Of a DNA stretch of 64,000 nucleotides, positions 9,307 to 19,152 are shown in pieces. Source of the stretch: Heyndrickxia camelliae. GTDB taxonomy: Bacteria; Bacillota; Bacilli; Bacillales; Bacillaceae_C. The DNA lies in NCBI RefSeq assembly GCF_002844575.1, contig NZ_PIQO01000001.1:532895-596894 (forward strand), written 5' to 3'. Each line of letters starts with the position of its first letter. Position 1 is the stretch's first letter. The notes beneath the pieces were generated by a model. It searched no databases. It saw nothing but the letters and a program-made list of their open reading frames with translations, and had not been told where the DNA came from. The position numbers were made by a program, and so were the translations under genes.

Positions 9307-10083
9307 ATGAGCAATATTTATCAGCATTTTAGAGCAGATGAGAAAGAATTTATCGATCAAGTACTAAATTGGCAGGAATATGTGGAGGATTCTTATGCTC
9401 CAAAACTAACGGACTTTCTAGATCCTAGACAAATACATATTATAAAATCTATTATTGGTACCCATTCACAAGTAAAATATCTTGAATTTGGCGGATATGA
9501 AGGGGCGGAAAGAAAAAGAGTCTTACTATTTCCAGATTATTTAGTACCGGAGATAAAGGACTTTCAAATATCCATTCTTGAAATTGATTATCCTAGTAAA
9601 TTTATAACTCTAAGCCATCGTCATGTTTTAGGATCATTAATGTCCATAGGTTTAAAAAGAGAAAAATTTGGAGATATCTTAATCCAACAAGATCGAATCC
9701 AATTTATTATTCCTACTGAAATGTTGCATTATATTCAGATGGAATTAAAACAAATAGGAAAAACAACTATCCAGTTAAAAGAAGTAGCATATCATGAATT
9801 GATTACTGCTGATGAAGAGTGGAAGGAACAATCGGTTACGGTTAGTTCTTTGCGCTTAGATGCCATTTTATCCACCGTTTTTCCTCTTTCCAGACAAAAA
9901 GCACAAACAATGATTCAGCATAAGCTTGTGAAAGTAAATTGGAAAGAAGTAGAACAAGTATCGTTTGTTTGTGAAGAGGGGGATGTCATTTCAGTACGTG
10001 GATTTGGGCGCTGTAAAATCATTACCATGGACGGCCAAACGAAAAAGGAAAAATGGCGTCTAATAGTTGGATTATTAAAATAA
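9307..10083 (+). CDS. ylmH: S4-domain RNA-binding protein YlmH
   Basis: The 258-residue protein has an N-terminal YlmH domain (YLEFGGYEGAERKRVLLFPDY, HRHVLGSLMSIGLKREKFGDI) and a C-terminal S4 RNA-binding domain (LRLDAILSTVFPLSRQKAQTMIQHKLVKVN). Work in B. subtilis links YlmH to ribosome-associated quality control on the 50S subunit, the pathway of RqcH, whose gene also lies in this window at 28048-29757. ATG 9307 follows gagagga. It lies between ylmG and divIVA as expected. The S4 domain looks complete. Confidence 0.94.
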   Translation: MSNIYQHFRADEKEFIDQVLNWQEYVEDSYAPKLTDFLDPRQIHIIKSIIGTHSQVKYLEFGGYEGAERKRVLLFPDYLVPEIKDFQISILEIDYPSKFITLSHRHVLGSLMSIGLKREKFGDILIQQDRIQFIIPTEMLHYIQMELKQIGKTTIQLKEVAYHELITADEEWKEQSVTVSSLRLDAILSTVFPLSRQKAQTMIQHKLVKVNWKEVEQVSFVCEEGDVISVRGFGRCKIITMDGQTKKEKWRLIVGLLK

Positions 10084-10168
10084 GAATAGATTAAGCGATT
10101 ATTTTTTTGATAAAACTAATACATTCTTTTCATTTAAATGAAAAATATGCAGGAAATTCCCCTAATTC

Positions 10169-10237
10169 TGTCGAAATTCAGTATAATAGAAGTAAAGTAT
10201 AAGCGTTATGGTGATCCCACCGATCACTGCTTACGCT
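10169..10237 (+). promoter_or_regulatory. divIVA promoter region with a 0A-like box and a leader hairpin
   Basis: TATAAT (10182-10187) is a good -10. TGTCGAA (10169-10175), a perfect match to the Spo0A box TGNCGAA, lies between it and any -35, which is weak. Downstream, 10202-10237 folds as an imperfect stem (agcg and ggtgatc pairing with gatcac and acgct) with loop CCACC, complementary to GGTGG in the divIVA ribosome-binding site at 10262-10270. The 0A box could be chance. Confidence 0.45.
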
Positions 10238-10275
10238 AAACTAAGATACAGATACAATAAGTGGAGGTGGCAATT

Positions 10276-10782
10276 ATGCCTTTAACGCCTTTAGACATAC
10301 ATAATAAGGAGTTTAGCAGAGGATTTCGAGGTTATGATGAAGACGAAGTGAACGAATTCCTAGACCAAATTATTAAGGACTATGAATTACTGATTCGTGA
10401 AAAGAAAGAGTTAGATGAGAAATTATCGTCTTCTAACGAACGGCTCGGCCACTTTACTAATATCGAGGAAACATTGCATAAATCAATCATTGTTGCCCAG
10501 GAAGCGGCTGAGGAAGTTAAAGGAAATGCACAAAAAGAAGCAAAGTTAATCATCCGTGAAGCCGAAAAAAATGCGGATCGAATTGTCAATGAAGCACTTG
10601 CTAAAGCAAGAAAAATCGCAATGGAAATCGAAGAGCTGAAAAAACAATCGAAAGTATTTAGAACCCGATTTAAAATGTTAATTGAAGCTCAGCTAGATTT
10701 ACTAAAAAATGACGATTGGGATAAATTAATGGAATTGGAAATTGACGCTACAGAATTAAATCTGCAAGAGGAAGTTAAATAA
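10276..10782 (+). CDS. divIVA: Septum and pole-site protein DivIVA
   Basis: DivIVA is a coiled-coil protein that recognises curved membrane at septa and poles and recruits MinJ and, in spore formers, RacA. The start ATG 10276 follows gtggaggtgg and gives MPLTPLDIHNKEFSRGFRGYDEDEVNEFL, the conserved lipid-binding N-terminal domain with the membrane-inserting Phe near residue 17. The remainder is predicted coiled coil to about residue 160. Length is 168 residues against 164 in B. subtilis. It closes the ylm group; the next gene has its own promoter. Confidence 0.97.
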   Translation: MPLTPLDIHNKEFSRGFRGYDEDEVNEFLDQIIKDYELLIREKKELDEKLSSSNERLGHFTNIEETLHKSIIVAQEAAEEVKGNAQKEAKLIIREAEKNADRIVNEALAKARKIAMEIEELKKQSKVFRTRFKMLIEAQLDLLKNDDWDKLMELEIDATELNLQEEVK

Positions 10783-10835
10783 GAGCTTTTTCGTAACCAA
10801 AACAGCAAGTTTTACGAAAAGAGCCTCAATTAATC

Positions 10836-10865
10836 TTGACGGATTAAAAATTTGTCACATATAAT
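10836..10865 (+). promoter_or_regulatory. Sigma-A promoter of ileS
   Basis: TTGACG (10836-10841) and TATAAT (10860-10865) are 18 bases apart, directly upstream of the T-box leader. This is one of the clearest housekeeping promoters in the window. Confidence 0.85.
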
Positions 10866-10885
10866 AGAAAAATAATAGTTTAAAC

Positions 10886-11127
10886 GATGACAGGGACAGT
10901 AAAGTTATTTTAGCTTATTGAAGCGAGCCAAGGATAGTGGAAGCTTGGTATAAGTAGTAGCTGGAAGATCACCCTCGAGTTCCCGATTTGAAAGCGTAGA
11001 ATTCCGCGCAAGTAAATGAGGGCGTTCATTCACGTTACGAATGCAAGAGTGGACAGTGGATTCATTGTCTAGCAGGGTGGTACCGCGGGAAAACCTTCTC
11101 GTCCCTATTGGGATGAGAGGGTTTTTT
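10886..11127 (+). promoter_or_regulatory. T-box leader (isoleucine) upstream of ileS
   Basis: The leader contains the T-box sequence AGGGTGGTACCGCGGG at 11074-11089, which pairs with the acceptor end of uncharged tRNA. It is followed by the terminator stem aaccttctcgtccc / gggatgagagggtt and a T run at 11091-11127. A candidate specifier codon ATC (Ile) lies at 10978-10980 in the stem I region, consistent with the downstream gene. When uncharged isoleucyl tRNA binds, the antiterminator forms and ileS is transcribed. The stem I boundaries are approximate. Confidence 0.95.
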
Positions 11128-11199
11128 TGTTGTCTATTTGGAAAGGATTAATAAGAACTAAAAATGTCACCGTGAATTTTTTTTGGAGGAGGAAAAATT

Positions 11200-13962
11200 G
11201 TGGAATATAAAGATACATTATTAATGCCAAAGACAGATTTCCCAATGAGAGGAAATTTGCCTAAAAGAGAGCCTGAAATTCAGGAAAAATGGGAAAGTAT
11301 GAACATTTATCAGAAGGTTCAAGAGCGTACAGAGGGAAGACCTTTGTTCATACTTCATGATGGTCCTCCGTATGCAAATGGAGATCTTCATATGGGGCAT
11401 GCTTTAAATAAAACACTGAAAGATATAATTGTTCGTTTTAAATCGATGACAGGCTATCATGCACCTTATGTTCCTGGCTGGGATACACATGGACTGCCAA
11501 TTGAACAGGCCTTAACCAATAAAGGTGTTAAAAGAAAGGAAATGTCTGTTGCGGAATTCCGTAAATTATGTGCTGAATATGCTTATGAACAAGTTGACAA
11601 TCAACGTACTGCTTTTAAGCGACTAGGTGTTCGCGGAGATTGGGAGAACCCATATCTGACTTTAAAGCCTGCATATGAGGCACAACAAATTAAAGTGTTT
11701 GGTGAGATGGCGAAAAAAGGCTACATCTATAAAGGATTGAAGCCTGTTTACTGGTCCCCGTCCAGTGAATCTGCACTGGCAGAAGCAGAAATTGAATATA
11801 AAGATAAACGTTCAGCTTCTATTTATGTTGCTTTTGATGTGAAAGACGGTAAAGGTGTACTTGATAATGAGACGAAAATTATCATTTGGACTACAACTCC
11901 GTGGACCATACCAGCAAACCTTGGTATTTCTGTTCATCCTGATTTAAAATATGTTGTTGTAGAGGTAAATGGACAGAAATATGTTGTAGCGGAGGCACTT
12001 CTTGAAGAAGTTACTTCTGTACTGGAATGGAATCATCCACAGGTTGTTAAAACAGTAGCAGGTAAAGATTTAGAATATATAATTGCAAGTCATCCTTTAT
12101 ATGGTAGGGATTCCTTAGTAATGTTAGGAGAACATGTTACAACTGAGTCTGGTACGGGATGTGTGCATACAGCTCCTGGACATGGGGAAGATGACTTTAT
12201 CGTAGGAAAGAAATATGACCTTGATGTTCTTTGTCCTGTTGATGATAAAGGATATATGACATCAGAGGCTCCAGGATTTGAAGGTCTATTCTATGATCAA
12301 GCTAATAAACCAATTACACAAAAATTAGAAGAGGTTGGAGCATTATTAAAATTAAACTTCATTACTCACTCCTATCCTCATGACTGGCGTACAAAGAAAC
12401 CGGTTATTTTCCGTGCGACAGCACAGTGGTTTGCTTCTATTGAAGCTTTCCGTGACGAACTTCTTGAAGCTGTTAAAGAGGTAAAATGGGTTCCCGCTTG
12501 GGGTGAAACCAGACTATTTAATATGGTTCGTGATCGCGGAGATTGGTGTATTTCCCGTCAGCGTGCATGGGGTGTTCCAATACCAGTATTTTATGCGGAA
12601 AATGGGGATCCGATTATTACCGATGAAACCATTGAACATATTTCAAACTTATTCCGTGAACATGGTTCTAATGTGTGGTTTGAAAGAGATGCAAAAGACC
12701 TATTGCCTGACGGATTTACTCATCCAAGCAGCCCGAATGGAATCTTTACAAAAGAAACAGATATTATGGATGTGTGGTTTGATTCTGGGTCTTCCCATCA
12801 AGCAGTATTAGTGGAAAGAGATGAATTACAGCGTCCGGCAGATTTATATTTAGAGGGCTCTGACCAATATCGCGGATGGTTTAATTCATCACTGACTACT
12901 TCTGTTGCAGTAAGTGGAAAAGCACCATATAAAGGTATTTTGAGTCATGGATTCACTTTAGACGGTGAAGGCAGAAAGATGAGTAAATCTTTAGGAAATG
13001 TTATTTTGCCAAGCAAGGTAATTAATCAATTAGGTGCTGATATTGTCCGACTTTGGGTTGCTTCCGTTGACTATCAATCAGATGTTCGTGTATCAGATGC
13101 AATCTTGAAGCAAGTATCAGAAGTGTATCGCAAAATCCGTAATACCTTCCGATTCTTACTTGGAAACTTAAATGATTTTAATCCGAGCGTGGACCGTCTT
13201 TCTTATGAAAATTTACGTGAAGTAGATCAATTCTTGCTAGTCAAATTAAATAATTTAATTAAGCATGTCCGCGATGCATATGAAAATTATGAGTTTGCCA
13301 GCATTTATCATGCTGTTAATAATTTCTGTACTCTTGATTTAAGTTCTTTCTACTTAGACTTTGCTAAAGATGTTCTGTATATTGAGGCAAAGGATAATGT
13401 TGAACGTCGTGCTATGCAAACAGTATTGTACGAATGTTTAACCTCTTTGACAAAGTTATTGTCACCAATTTTGCCGCATACCGCTGATGAAGTTTGGTCA
13501 TTCATTCCAGGTGTAGTGGAAGACAGTGTTCAATTAACGGATATGCCTGAGGTTAAAGAACTTGAAAATGCCAAAGAATTAGAAGCAAAATGGGACAAAT
13601 TCTTACAATTACGTGATGATGTATTAAAAGCTTTAGAAGAAGCAAGAAATGAAAAAGTTATTGGTAAATCTTTATCCGCCAAAATTTCATTGTATGTTAA
13701 CAAAGATACAAAAGAATTGCTTAATAGTATTTCTGAAAACATGAAGCAATTGTTTATTGTATCTGGTTATCATGTAGCAGGTGCATATGAAGAAGCACCT
13801 GAAAACGCAGTTAAGCTTGAACATGCGGCAATTGTTGTAGAAAAAGCAGATGGAGAAACTTGTGAAAGATGTTGGGTTGTAACACCTGAGGTAGGAAAAG
13901 ATGAGAAGCATCCGACCTTATGTTTACGATGTGCATCTGTTGTAGAAAAAGAATACGTATAA
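11200..13962 (+). CDS. ileS: Isoleucyl-tRNA synthetase
   Basis: IleRS charges tRNA-Ile and edits misactivated valine. The 920-residue protein has the class I motifs HMGH at residues 64-67 and KMSKS at 593-597, the inserted editing domain with [12 protein letters not shown] and the [11 protein letters not shown] stretch, and a C-terminal zinc site with Cys888, Cys891, Cys908 and Cys911. It is therefore the bacterial mupirocin-sensitive type by architecture. The start is GTG 11200 after ggaggagg, giving [18 protein letters not shown]. Expression is set by the T-box leader just upstream. Length matches B. subtilis (about 921). Confidence 0.98.
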   Translation: MEYKDTLLMPKTDFPMRGNLPKREPEIQEKWESMNIYQKVQERTEGRPLFILHDGPPYANGDLHMGHALNKTLKDIIVRFKSMTGYHAPYVPGWDTHGLPIEQALTNKGVKRKEMSVAEFRKLCAEYAYEQVDNQRTAFKRLGVRGDWENPYLTLKPAYEAQQIKVFGEMAKKGYIYKGLKPVYWSPSSESALAEAEIEYKDKRSASIYVAFDVKDGKGVLDNETKIIIWTTTPWTIPANLGISVHPDLKYVVVEVNGQKYVVAEALLEEVTSVLEWNHPQVVKTVAGKDLEYIIASHPLYGRDSLVMLGEHVTTESGTGCVHTAPGHGEDDFIVGKKYDLDVLCPVDDKGYMTSEAPGFEGLFYDQANKPITQKLEEVGALLKLNFITHSYPHDWRTKKPVIFRATAQWFASIEAFRDELLEAVKEVKWVPAWGETRLFNMVRDRGDWCISRQRAWGVPIPVFYAENGDPIITDETIEHISNLFREHGSNVWFERDAKDLLPDGFTHPSSPNGIFTKETDIMDVWFDSGSSHQAVLVERDELQRPADLYLEGSDQYRGWFNSSLTTSVAVSGKAPYKGILSHGFTLDGEGRKMSKSLGNVILPSKVINQLGADIVRLWVASVDYQSDVRVSDAILKQVSEVYRKIRNTFRFLLGNLNDFNPSVDRLSYENLREVDQFLLVKLNNLIKHVRDAYENYEFASIYHAVNNFCTLDLSSFYLDFAKDVLYIEAKDNVERRAMQTVLYECLTSLTKLLSPILPHTADEVWSFIPGVVEDSVQLTDMPEVKELENAKELEAKWDKFLQLRDDVLKALEEARNEKVIGKSLSAKISLYVNKDTKELLNSISENMKQLFIVSGYHVAGAYEEAPENAVKLEHAAIVVEKADGETCERCWVVTPEVGKDEKHPTLCLRCASVVEKEYV

Positions 13963-13967
13963 AATGA

Positions 13968-14004
13968 GTGCCTGACATCAAAATGGTGTCAGGCACCTTG
14001 TTTT
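13968..14004 (+). terminator. ileS terminator (GTGCCTGACA palindrome)
   Basis: gtgcctgacat and gtgtcaggcac form an 11-bp stem with one G-T pair and a short loop, followed by cttgtttt. GTGCCTGACACC-type palindromes recur between genes in many Bacillus genomes, so this may be a mobile palindrome used as terminator. The trailing T run also forms part of the inverted repeat upstream of ylyA. Confidence 0.75.
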
Positions 14005-14089
14005 CCAATGTTTAGTACAATTTGCAACAGTTACTCCCGAAAATCTTTTTATTCATGGGTACACTAATGGATAACTAAACATTGGAGGG
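14001..14089 (+). promoter_or_regulatory. Inverted repeat burying the ylyA ribosome-binding site; candidate forespore -10
   Basis: ccaatgtttagt (14005-14016) is the perfect reverse complement of actaaacattgg (14074-14085). The pairing extends by T14004-A14086 and three G-T pairs, so the whole ggaggg of ylyA (14084-14089) would be base-paired in a transcript coming from ileS. Inside the loop GGGTACACTA (14057-14066) resembles the sigma-F/sigma-G -10 GGnrAnAnT with one mismatch; a transcript from there would lack the upstream arm. No good -35 was seen. Confidence 0.5.
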
Positions 14090-14095
14090 ATGAAT

Positions 14096-14377
14096 ATGAG
14101 TAATCAAAAAGATCAATTATTCTGTTTGCTGCAATCGTTAAAAGAAGAGTTAACGGCACACAAAACAAATAATGAAATGATTCAAACCCTCATTCAAGAA
14201 GAATTACGTGATATTAATACTGCATTATTAAAATGGGATAATGGTAATTTTGGCACATGTGAACAAAGTGGTGAAGAAATACCTAGTAGTTGGCTTCATA
14301 CTATACCAACTTTAAAAAGCTCAGCGGATTGGTATGAATTAAGAAATTATGCTAAAGTATCCATTCCATTTAATTAA
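14096..14377 (+). CDS. ylyA: YlyA-like RNA polymerase-binding sporulation protein (short form)
   Basis: The gene between ileS and lspA in B. subtilis is ylyA, whose product binds RNA polymerase and modulates sigma-G-dependent genes. The 93-residue protein here has an N-terminal helical hairpin (residues 1-50) and a DksA/TraR-like tail NGNFGTCEQSGEEIPSSWL. Only one of the usual zinc cysteines is present, as in degenerate DksA-like domains. ATG 14096 is 6 bases after ggaggg; ATG 14090 directly abuts it. The assignment rests mainly on position plus this motif, and the protein is shorter than I recall for B. subtilis. Confidence 0.7.
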   Translation: MSNQKDQLFCLLQSLKEELTAHKTNNEMIQTLIQEELRDINTALLKWDNGNFGTCEQSGEEIPSSWLHTIPTLKSSADWYELRNYAKVSIPFN

Positions 14378-14498
14378 GAAAAAATACAAAATCTTCCCTA
14401 ACGTCCATGTAGTATGCTAAAATTCTAAAGAAACATGTTCATTTGAAATGTTTAATCGAATGAACATAATACATATGGATTCGGGGGTTGTACTTTCT

Positions 14499-14996
14499 GT
14501 GATATTTTACATTATCGCATTATTTATTATCGCATTAGATCAATTTACCAAATGGCTTGTAGTGAAAAATATGGAATTTGGTGAAAGCATCCCTATTATC
14601 AAAAATTTATTTTATATTACATCACACCGGAATCAAGGTGCTGCATGGGGAATTTTACAAGGACAAATGTGGCTCTTTTATTTGATTACAGTAGTAGTTG
14701 TTATTGGAATCGTCTATTATATACAAAAATATGCCAAAGGAAAAGTTCTATTAGGAGTAAGCCTTGGCTTTATGCTTGGTGGAGCAATCGGTAATTTTAT
14801 CGATCGAATATTTAGAAAACAAGTAGTTGATTTTATCCATACCTACATTTTCGGCTATGATTTTCCAATCTTTAATATCGCCGATTCTGCGCTAACAATT
14901 GGTGTGATTCTATTGATTATCTACATGCTGCTTGAAGAGTTCAGGTCAAAGGAGAAAACATATGGAAATAATGGAACACATCATTCAGGAGAATGA
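14499..14996 (+). CDS. lspA: Lipoprotein signal peptidase (signal peptidase II)
   Basis: LspA cleaves signal peptides of diacylglyceryl-modified prolipoproteins in the membrane. Four membrane segments are visible, and the two catalytic aspartates are in [10 protein letters not shown] (Asp102) and [11 protein letters not shown] (Asp129), with [13 protein letters not shown] as the third conserved motif. I choose GTG 14499, giving [20 protein letters not shown] as in relatives, 11 bases after ggggg; ATG 14475 or 14448 would add residues without a good ribosome-binding site. It overlaps rluD by 35 bases. Length from this start is 165 residues. Confidence 0.95.
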   Translation: MIFYIIALFIIALDQFTKWLVVKNMEFGESIPIIKNLFYITSHRNQGAAWGILQGQMWLFYLITVVVVIGIVYYIQKYAKGKVLLGVSLGFMLGGAIGNFIDRIFRKQVVDFIHTYIFGYDFPIFNIADSALTIGVILLIIYMLLEEFRSKEKTYGNNGTHHSGE

Positions 14997-15867
14997 AAAA
15001 GACGAAAGAATTGATAAAGTTTTATCTGCTATAAATGAAGAATGGTCCAGGTCACAGGTACAGCAATGGATTAAAGAAGGAAATGTGACTATTAATGAAA
15101 AACAAATCAAATCAAATTATAAATGCAATATTGGTGACAGGATACTAATTAAAATTCCTGAACCGGAAAATTTGGATGTCATTCCTGAACAAATGGATCT
15201 TGACATTTATTATGAAGATAGCGATGTATTAGTTGTGAATAAGCCTAAAGGGATGGTCGTACACCCTGCTCCAGGTCATCTAACAGGAACATTAGTAAAC
15301 GGATTAATGGCACATTGTAAGGATTTATCGGGAATAAATGGTATCTTAAGACCAGGGATTGTTCACCGAATCGATAAAGACACTTCAGGACTGTTAATGG
15401 TTGCGAAAAATGATATGGCCCATGAAAAGCTTGTTAATCAATTAGTAGAGAAATCGGTGACTCGTAAATACTTTGCAATTGTTCATGGAATCATTCCTCA
15501 TGATTTTGGTACTGTTGATGCTCCAATAGGAAGAGACCCTGAAGACCGTCAAAGAATGACCGTGGTCGATAATGGAAAACATGCGGTTACACATTTTCGA
15601 GTATTAGAAAGATTCCATCAATACTCTTATATTGAATGTGAATTGGAAACAGGAAGAACTCACCAGATTCGTGTTCATATGAAATATATTGGTTATCCAC
15701 TTGTGGGAGATCCCAAATATGGACCAAAAAAGACCTTGAATATCAATGGACAAGCACTTCATGCTGGAGTGTTAGGTTTTGTTCATCCACGGACCGATGA
15801 GTATATGGAATTCGAGGCTCCATTGCCAGAATACTTCTCAAAGCTTTTGCATGATATTCAAAAATAA
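14962..15867 (+). CDS. rluD: 23S rRNA pseudouridine synthase, RluD family (YlyB)
   Basis: The enzyme isomerises uridines to pseudouridine in large-subunit rRNA. An N-terminal S4 domain ([26 protein letters not shown], residues 15-60) precedes the catalytic domain with [15 protein letters not shown], whose catalytic Asp is residue 138, and [29 protein letters not shown] 14962 follows aaaggag inside the end of lspA, so translation is probably coupled. Length is 301 residues. The exact uridine targets are inferred from the family only. The pyr operon promoter starts 4 bases after its stop. Confidence 0.93.
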   Translation: MEIMEHIIQENEKDERIDKVLSAINEEWSRSQVQQWIKEGNVTINEKQIKSNYKCNIGDRILIKIPEPENLDVIPEQMDLDIYYEDSDVLVVNKPKGMVVHPAPGHLTGTLVNGLMAHCKDLSGINGILRPGIVHRIDKDTSGLLMVAKNDMAHEKLVNQLVEKSVTRKYFAIVHGIIPHDFGTVDAPIGRDPEDRQRMTVVDNGKHAVTHFRVLERFHQYSYIECELETGRTHQIRVHMKYIGYPLVGDPKYGPKKTLNINGQALHAGVLGFVHPRTDEYMEFEAPLPEYFSKLLHDIQK

Positions 15868-15870
15868 TGA

Positions 15871-15899
15871 TTGACATGTTTCGATAAAAAGATTAATCT
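15871..15899 (+). promoter_or_regulatory. Sigma-A promoter of the pyr operon
   Basis: TTGACA (15871-15876) and TAATCT (15894-15899) are 17 bases apart, immediately after the rluD stop and just before the first PyrR leader. Confidence 0.85.
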
Positions 15900-15927
15900 A
15901 TTAATAGTTAAATAAGCCCTTTAATCC

Positions 15928-16016
15928 AGTCCAGAGAGGCTGAGAAGGATACGCAAAGTTGCAATTGAAACTGTTTAAGTATGCCCTCTCAATCTTTGGT
16001 TGAGAGGTTTTTTTTT
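15928..16016 (+). promoter_or_regulatory. PyrR attenuator 1 (pyrR leader)
   Basis: agtccagagaggctgag (15928-15944) matches the PyrR-binding anti-antiterminator element. It is followed by the terminator cctctcaa / ttgagagg (15985-15992, 16000-16007) and a run of nine T. UMP-bound PyrR stabilises the binding hairpin, which lets the terminator form and lowers pyr expression. This is the first of three copies in the operon. Confidence 0.93.
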
Positions 16017-16054
16017 GCTGCGCCAAACACTAGCGGGCAAGGTACACTAGATAG

Positions 16055-16645
<591 letters not shown>

Positions 16646-16663
16646 ATAATCCATCCTTTTAAA

Positions 16664-16766
16664 GACAGTCCTGTGAGGCTGACAAAGGTGGGAATGTAAA
16701 TGGCGACCAGTAATTGCCTATCTATACCCTCTTTGTGGCTTCACAGCTATAAAGAGGGTTTTTTTG
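16664..16766 (+). promoter_or_regulatory. PyrR attenuator 2 (pyrR-pyrP gap)
   Basis: acagtcctgtgaggctgaca (starting at 16664) is the PyrR-binding element. The terminator accctcttt / aaagagggt (16726-16734, 16751-16759) with an inner hairpin is followed by ttttttt. It is in the same place as in B. subtilis. Confidence 0.92.
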
Positions 16767-16800
16767 ATCAGATTAGTGTATTACTCGAGGAGGAGCAATA

Positions 16801-18114
16801 ATGGGGAAAAACCAAGACATTTTATTAGATATTCACGATAAACCAAAATTTACGCAATGGATTAGCTTAAGTATCCAACACTTATTTGCAATGTTTGGTT
16901 CTACTGTACTTGTTCCAATCTTAGTAGGTTTAAGTCCCGCAGTCGCGCTTGCCTCAAGTGGTTTAGGTACATTAGCGTACATTTTGATTACGAGAGGGCA
17001 GGTACCAGCTTACCTTGGATCAAGTTTTGCATTTATTGCACCTCTATTTGCTGCCAAAGCCGCTGGTGGACCTGGTGCTGCCATGATGGGAACCTTCTTG
17101 GCAGGTATTGTATATGGAATTGTAGCATTAATTATATCAAGAGCAGGTTATAAGTGGCTGATGAGACTCCTTCCGCCGGTTGTCGTTGGACCTGTCATTA
17201 TTGTAATTGGACTTGGGATTGCAACAACTGCCTGTGGAATGGCAATGTATAAAAACTATGGTGCAGCATCCCAAGACCTGATTTATAGCACTAAGCATAT
17301 CGTTATTGCATTATGTACTTTAGCCATTACTATTATTAGTTCTGCTTTCTTTAAAGGTTTTTTTCGCATCATCCCTATATTAATTGGAATTATTGGTGGA
17401 TATATTATCTCTGTGTTCGCGGGAATTGTAGATTTTACACCAGTAATAAAAGCCCATTGGCTTGCGTTACCGGATTTGGTTTTCCCGTTCGTTTCTTACA
17501 AACTATCATTTTCCTGGAGCATCTTTTTCTTAATGGTACCTGTTGCAATCGTAACCTTATCAGAACATATCGGACATCAGCTTGTATTAAGTAAGGTTGT
17601 TAACAGAGATTTAATTGCAAAACCAGGATTAGGGCCATCTATTCTTGGAGATGGTGTATCGATTGTTATTGCATCTGTCATCGGAGGACCTCCAACCACA
17701 ACGTATGGAGAGAATATTGGTGTATTAGCAATTACTAGGGCGTACAGTGTTTATGTAATAGGAGGAGCTGCAGTCTTTGCTATCTGCTTTAGCTTTATAG
17801 GTAAAATTAGTGCGTTGTTAAGTACTATCCCTACTTGTGTGATGGGTGGAGTATCTATTCTTCTATTTGGAATTATCGCTTCCAGCGGTTTGAGAATGCT
17901 GGTAGATAATAAAGTCGATTTCAGTTTGAATCGAAACTTGATTATATCTTCCGTCATCCTGGTAATTGGAATCGGTGGAGCTTACCTAAAGCTTACACAG
18001 AATTTAGAACTTTCCAGTATGGCATTGGCAGCGATTGTGGGAGTAATTTTAAACCTTGTTTTACCGGGAAGACCGAAAGAAGATATTAACATGTTTGAAC
18101 AAGAAACAGAATAA
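16801..18114 (+). CDS. pyrP: Uracil permease PyrP (NCS2 family)
   Basis: PyrP imports uracil by proton symport across the cytoplasmic membrane. The 437-residue protein has 12 to 14 hydrophobic segments and the NCS2 signatures SFAFIAPLFAA near residues 75-85 and GGPPTTTYGENIGVLAITR near 298-316, with the substrate-site Glu in SEHIGHQ near 255. ATG 16801 follows gaggaggag. It is flanked on each side by a PyrR attenuator, so its expression tracks pyrimidine status separately from pyrR. Confidence 0.97.
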   Translation: MGKNQDILLDIHDKPKFTQWISLSIQHLFAMFGSTVLVPILVGLSPAVALASSGLGTLAYILITRGQVPAYLGSSFAFIAPLFAAKAAGGPGAAMMGTFLAGIVYGIVALIISRAGYKWLMRLLPPVVVGPVIIVIGLGIATTACGMAMYKNYGAASQDLIYSTKHIVIALCTLAITIISSAFFKGFFRIIPILIGIIGGYIISVFAGIVDFTPVIKAHWLALPDLVFPFVSYKLSFSWSIFFLMVPVAIVTLSEHIGHQLVLSKVVNRDLIAKPGLGPSILGDGVSIVIASVIGGPPTTTYGENIGVLAITRAYSVYVIGGAAVFAICFSFIGKISALLSTIPTCVMGGVSILLFGIIASSGLRMLVDNKVDFSLNRNLIISSVILVIGIGGAYLKLTQNLELSSMALAAIVGVILNLVLPGRPKEDINMFEQETE

Positions 18115-18132
18115 GGAATCACCTTTTAAATA

Positions 18133-18240
18133 AGTTCAGAGAGACTTAAAAGGGTGTTAAATGTGATTATGCAAATGATCTAATTAAGCATTTTCGCATT
18201 TTTATAGCACCCTGCTCATGAATGAGACAGGGTGTTTTTA
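18133..18240 (+). promoter_or_regulatory. PyrR attenuator 3 (pyrP-pyrB gap)
   Basis: agttcagagagacttaaaag (from 18133) is a variant PyrR-binding element, with U at the first C position of the other two copies. The terminator caccctg...acagggtg spans 18208-18234 and ends in tttttat. It controls pyrB and everything downstream. Confidence 0.9.
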
Positions 18241-18257
18241 TATGGGAGGCGATCATA

Positions 18258-19151
18258 TTGAGAAATTTACTAACTATTTCGGATCTAACAATAGAGGAAA
18301 TCGGAGAGATATTAAGAGAGGCTGAATATTTCTCAAAAGGTGAAATATGGAGGCCAAAACAGCAAACCTTTGCAGTCAATATGTTTTTTGAACCAAGTAC
18401 AAGAACAAAAAGCAGCTTTGATATTGCAGAGAAGAAATTAGGACTAGAGGTTATCCCTTTTGATGTAAATTTCTCAAGTATAACGAAAGGTGAATCGCTT
18501 TACGATACAGTAAAGCTGTTTGAAGTAATCGGAAGCAATATTGCGGTAATAAGGCATTCACAAGACCGTTATTATGATTCTCTAGTAGGAAAAGTAAGAA
18601 TCCCTATTATAAATGGAGGGGACGGCTGTGGACAGCATCCAACTCAATGTCTCCTCGACCTTTATACGATACAACAAGAATTTGGCGGATTTAAGGATCT
18701 TCAAGTTGCCATTATCGGTGATATTAGTCATAGCCGTGTTGCAAGATCCAATAAGGATGCCCTCAGTAAGTTAGGCGCGAATGTAGTATTTTCCGGACCA
18801 GAGGAATGGTTTGATAAATCCTTCTTAAACAATGGTGATTATGTGAATATAGACAAAGCTATTGAAGAAGCGGACGTTGTAATGCTCTTAAGAATTCAAA
18901 ATGAGCGACATCAATCCACATCCAACATGAGTGCAAAAGAGTATCACCAGCAATATGGTTTAACATTGGAAAGAGAAAGCAGAATGAAACGTAATAGTAT
19001 TATTATGCATCCAGCTCCTGTTAACCGCAATGTGGAAATTGCAGATGAATTAGTGGAAGCCGATCGCTCCCGAATTTTCAAGCAAATGGAAAATGGTGTC
19101 TTTGTAAGAATGGCTGTACTGAAAAAAATACTTGAATGTGGAGGACTATAA
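18258..19151 (+). CDS. pyrB: Aspartate carbamoyltransferase catalytic subunit
   Basis: PyrB condenses carbamoyl phosphate and aspartate, the first committed step of UMP synthesis. The carbamoyl-phosphate motif [12 protein letters not shown] places STRT at residues 47-50; HRN-region counterpart [14 protein letters not shown] and the aspartate-site [12 protein letters not shown] are present. The start is TTG 18258, 8 bases after gggagg, giving [14 protein letters not shown], which aligns with the B. subtilis start. Length is 297 residues. As in other Bacilli there is no regulatory PyrI, so control is at the attenuators. It is one base from pyrC. Confidence 0.97.
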   Translation: MRNLLTISDLTIEEIGEILREAEYFSKGEIWRPKQQTFAVNMFFEPSTRTKSSFDIAEKKLGLEVIPFDVNFSSITKGESLYDTVKLFEVIGSNIAVIRHSQDRYYDSLVGKVRIPIINGGDGCGQHPTQCLLDLYTIQQEFGGFKDLQVAIIGDISHSRVARSNKDALSKLGANVVFSGPEEWFDKSFLNNGDYVNIDKAIEEADVVMLLRIQNERHQSTSNMSAKEYHQQYGLTLERESRMKRNSIIMHPAPVNRNVEIADELVEADRSRIFKQMENGVFVRMAVLKKILECGGL

Positions 19152-19152
19152 A

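Noticed and set aside
10783-10828. Inverted repeat after divIVA (gagctttttcgtaa / ttacgaaaagagc)
   Set aside because: The stem is imperfect and has no T run on the plus strand, so it was not listed as a terminator.
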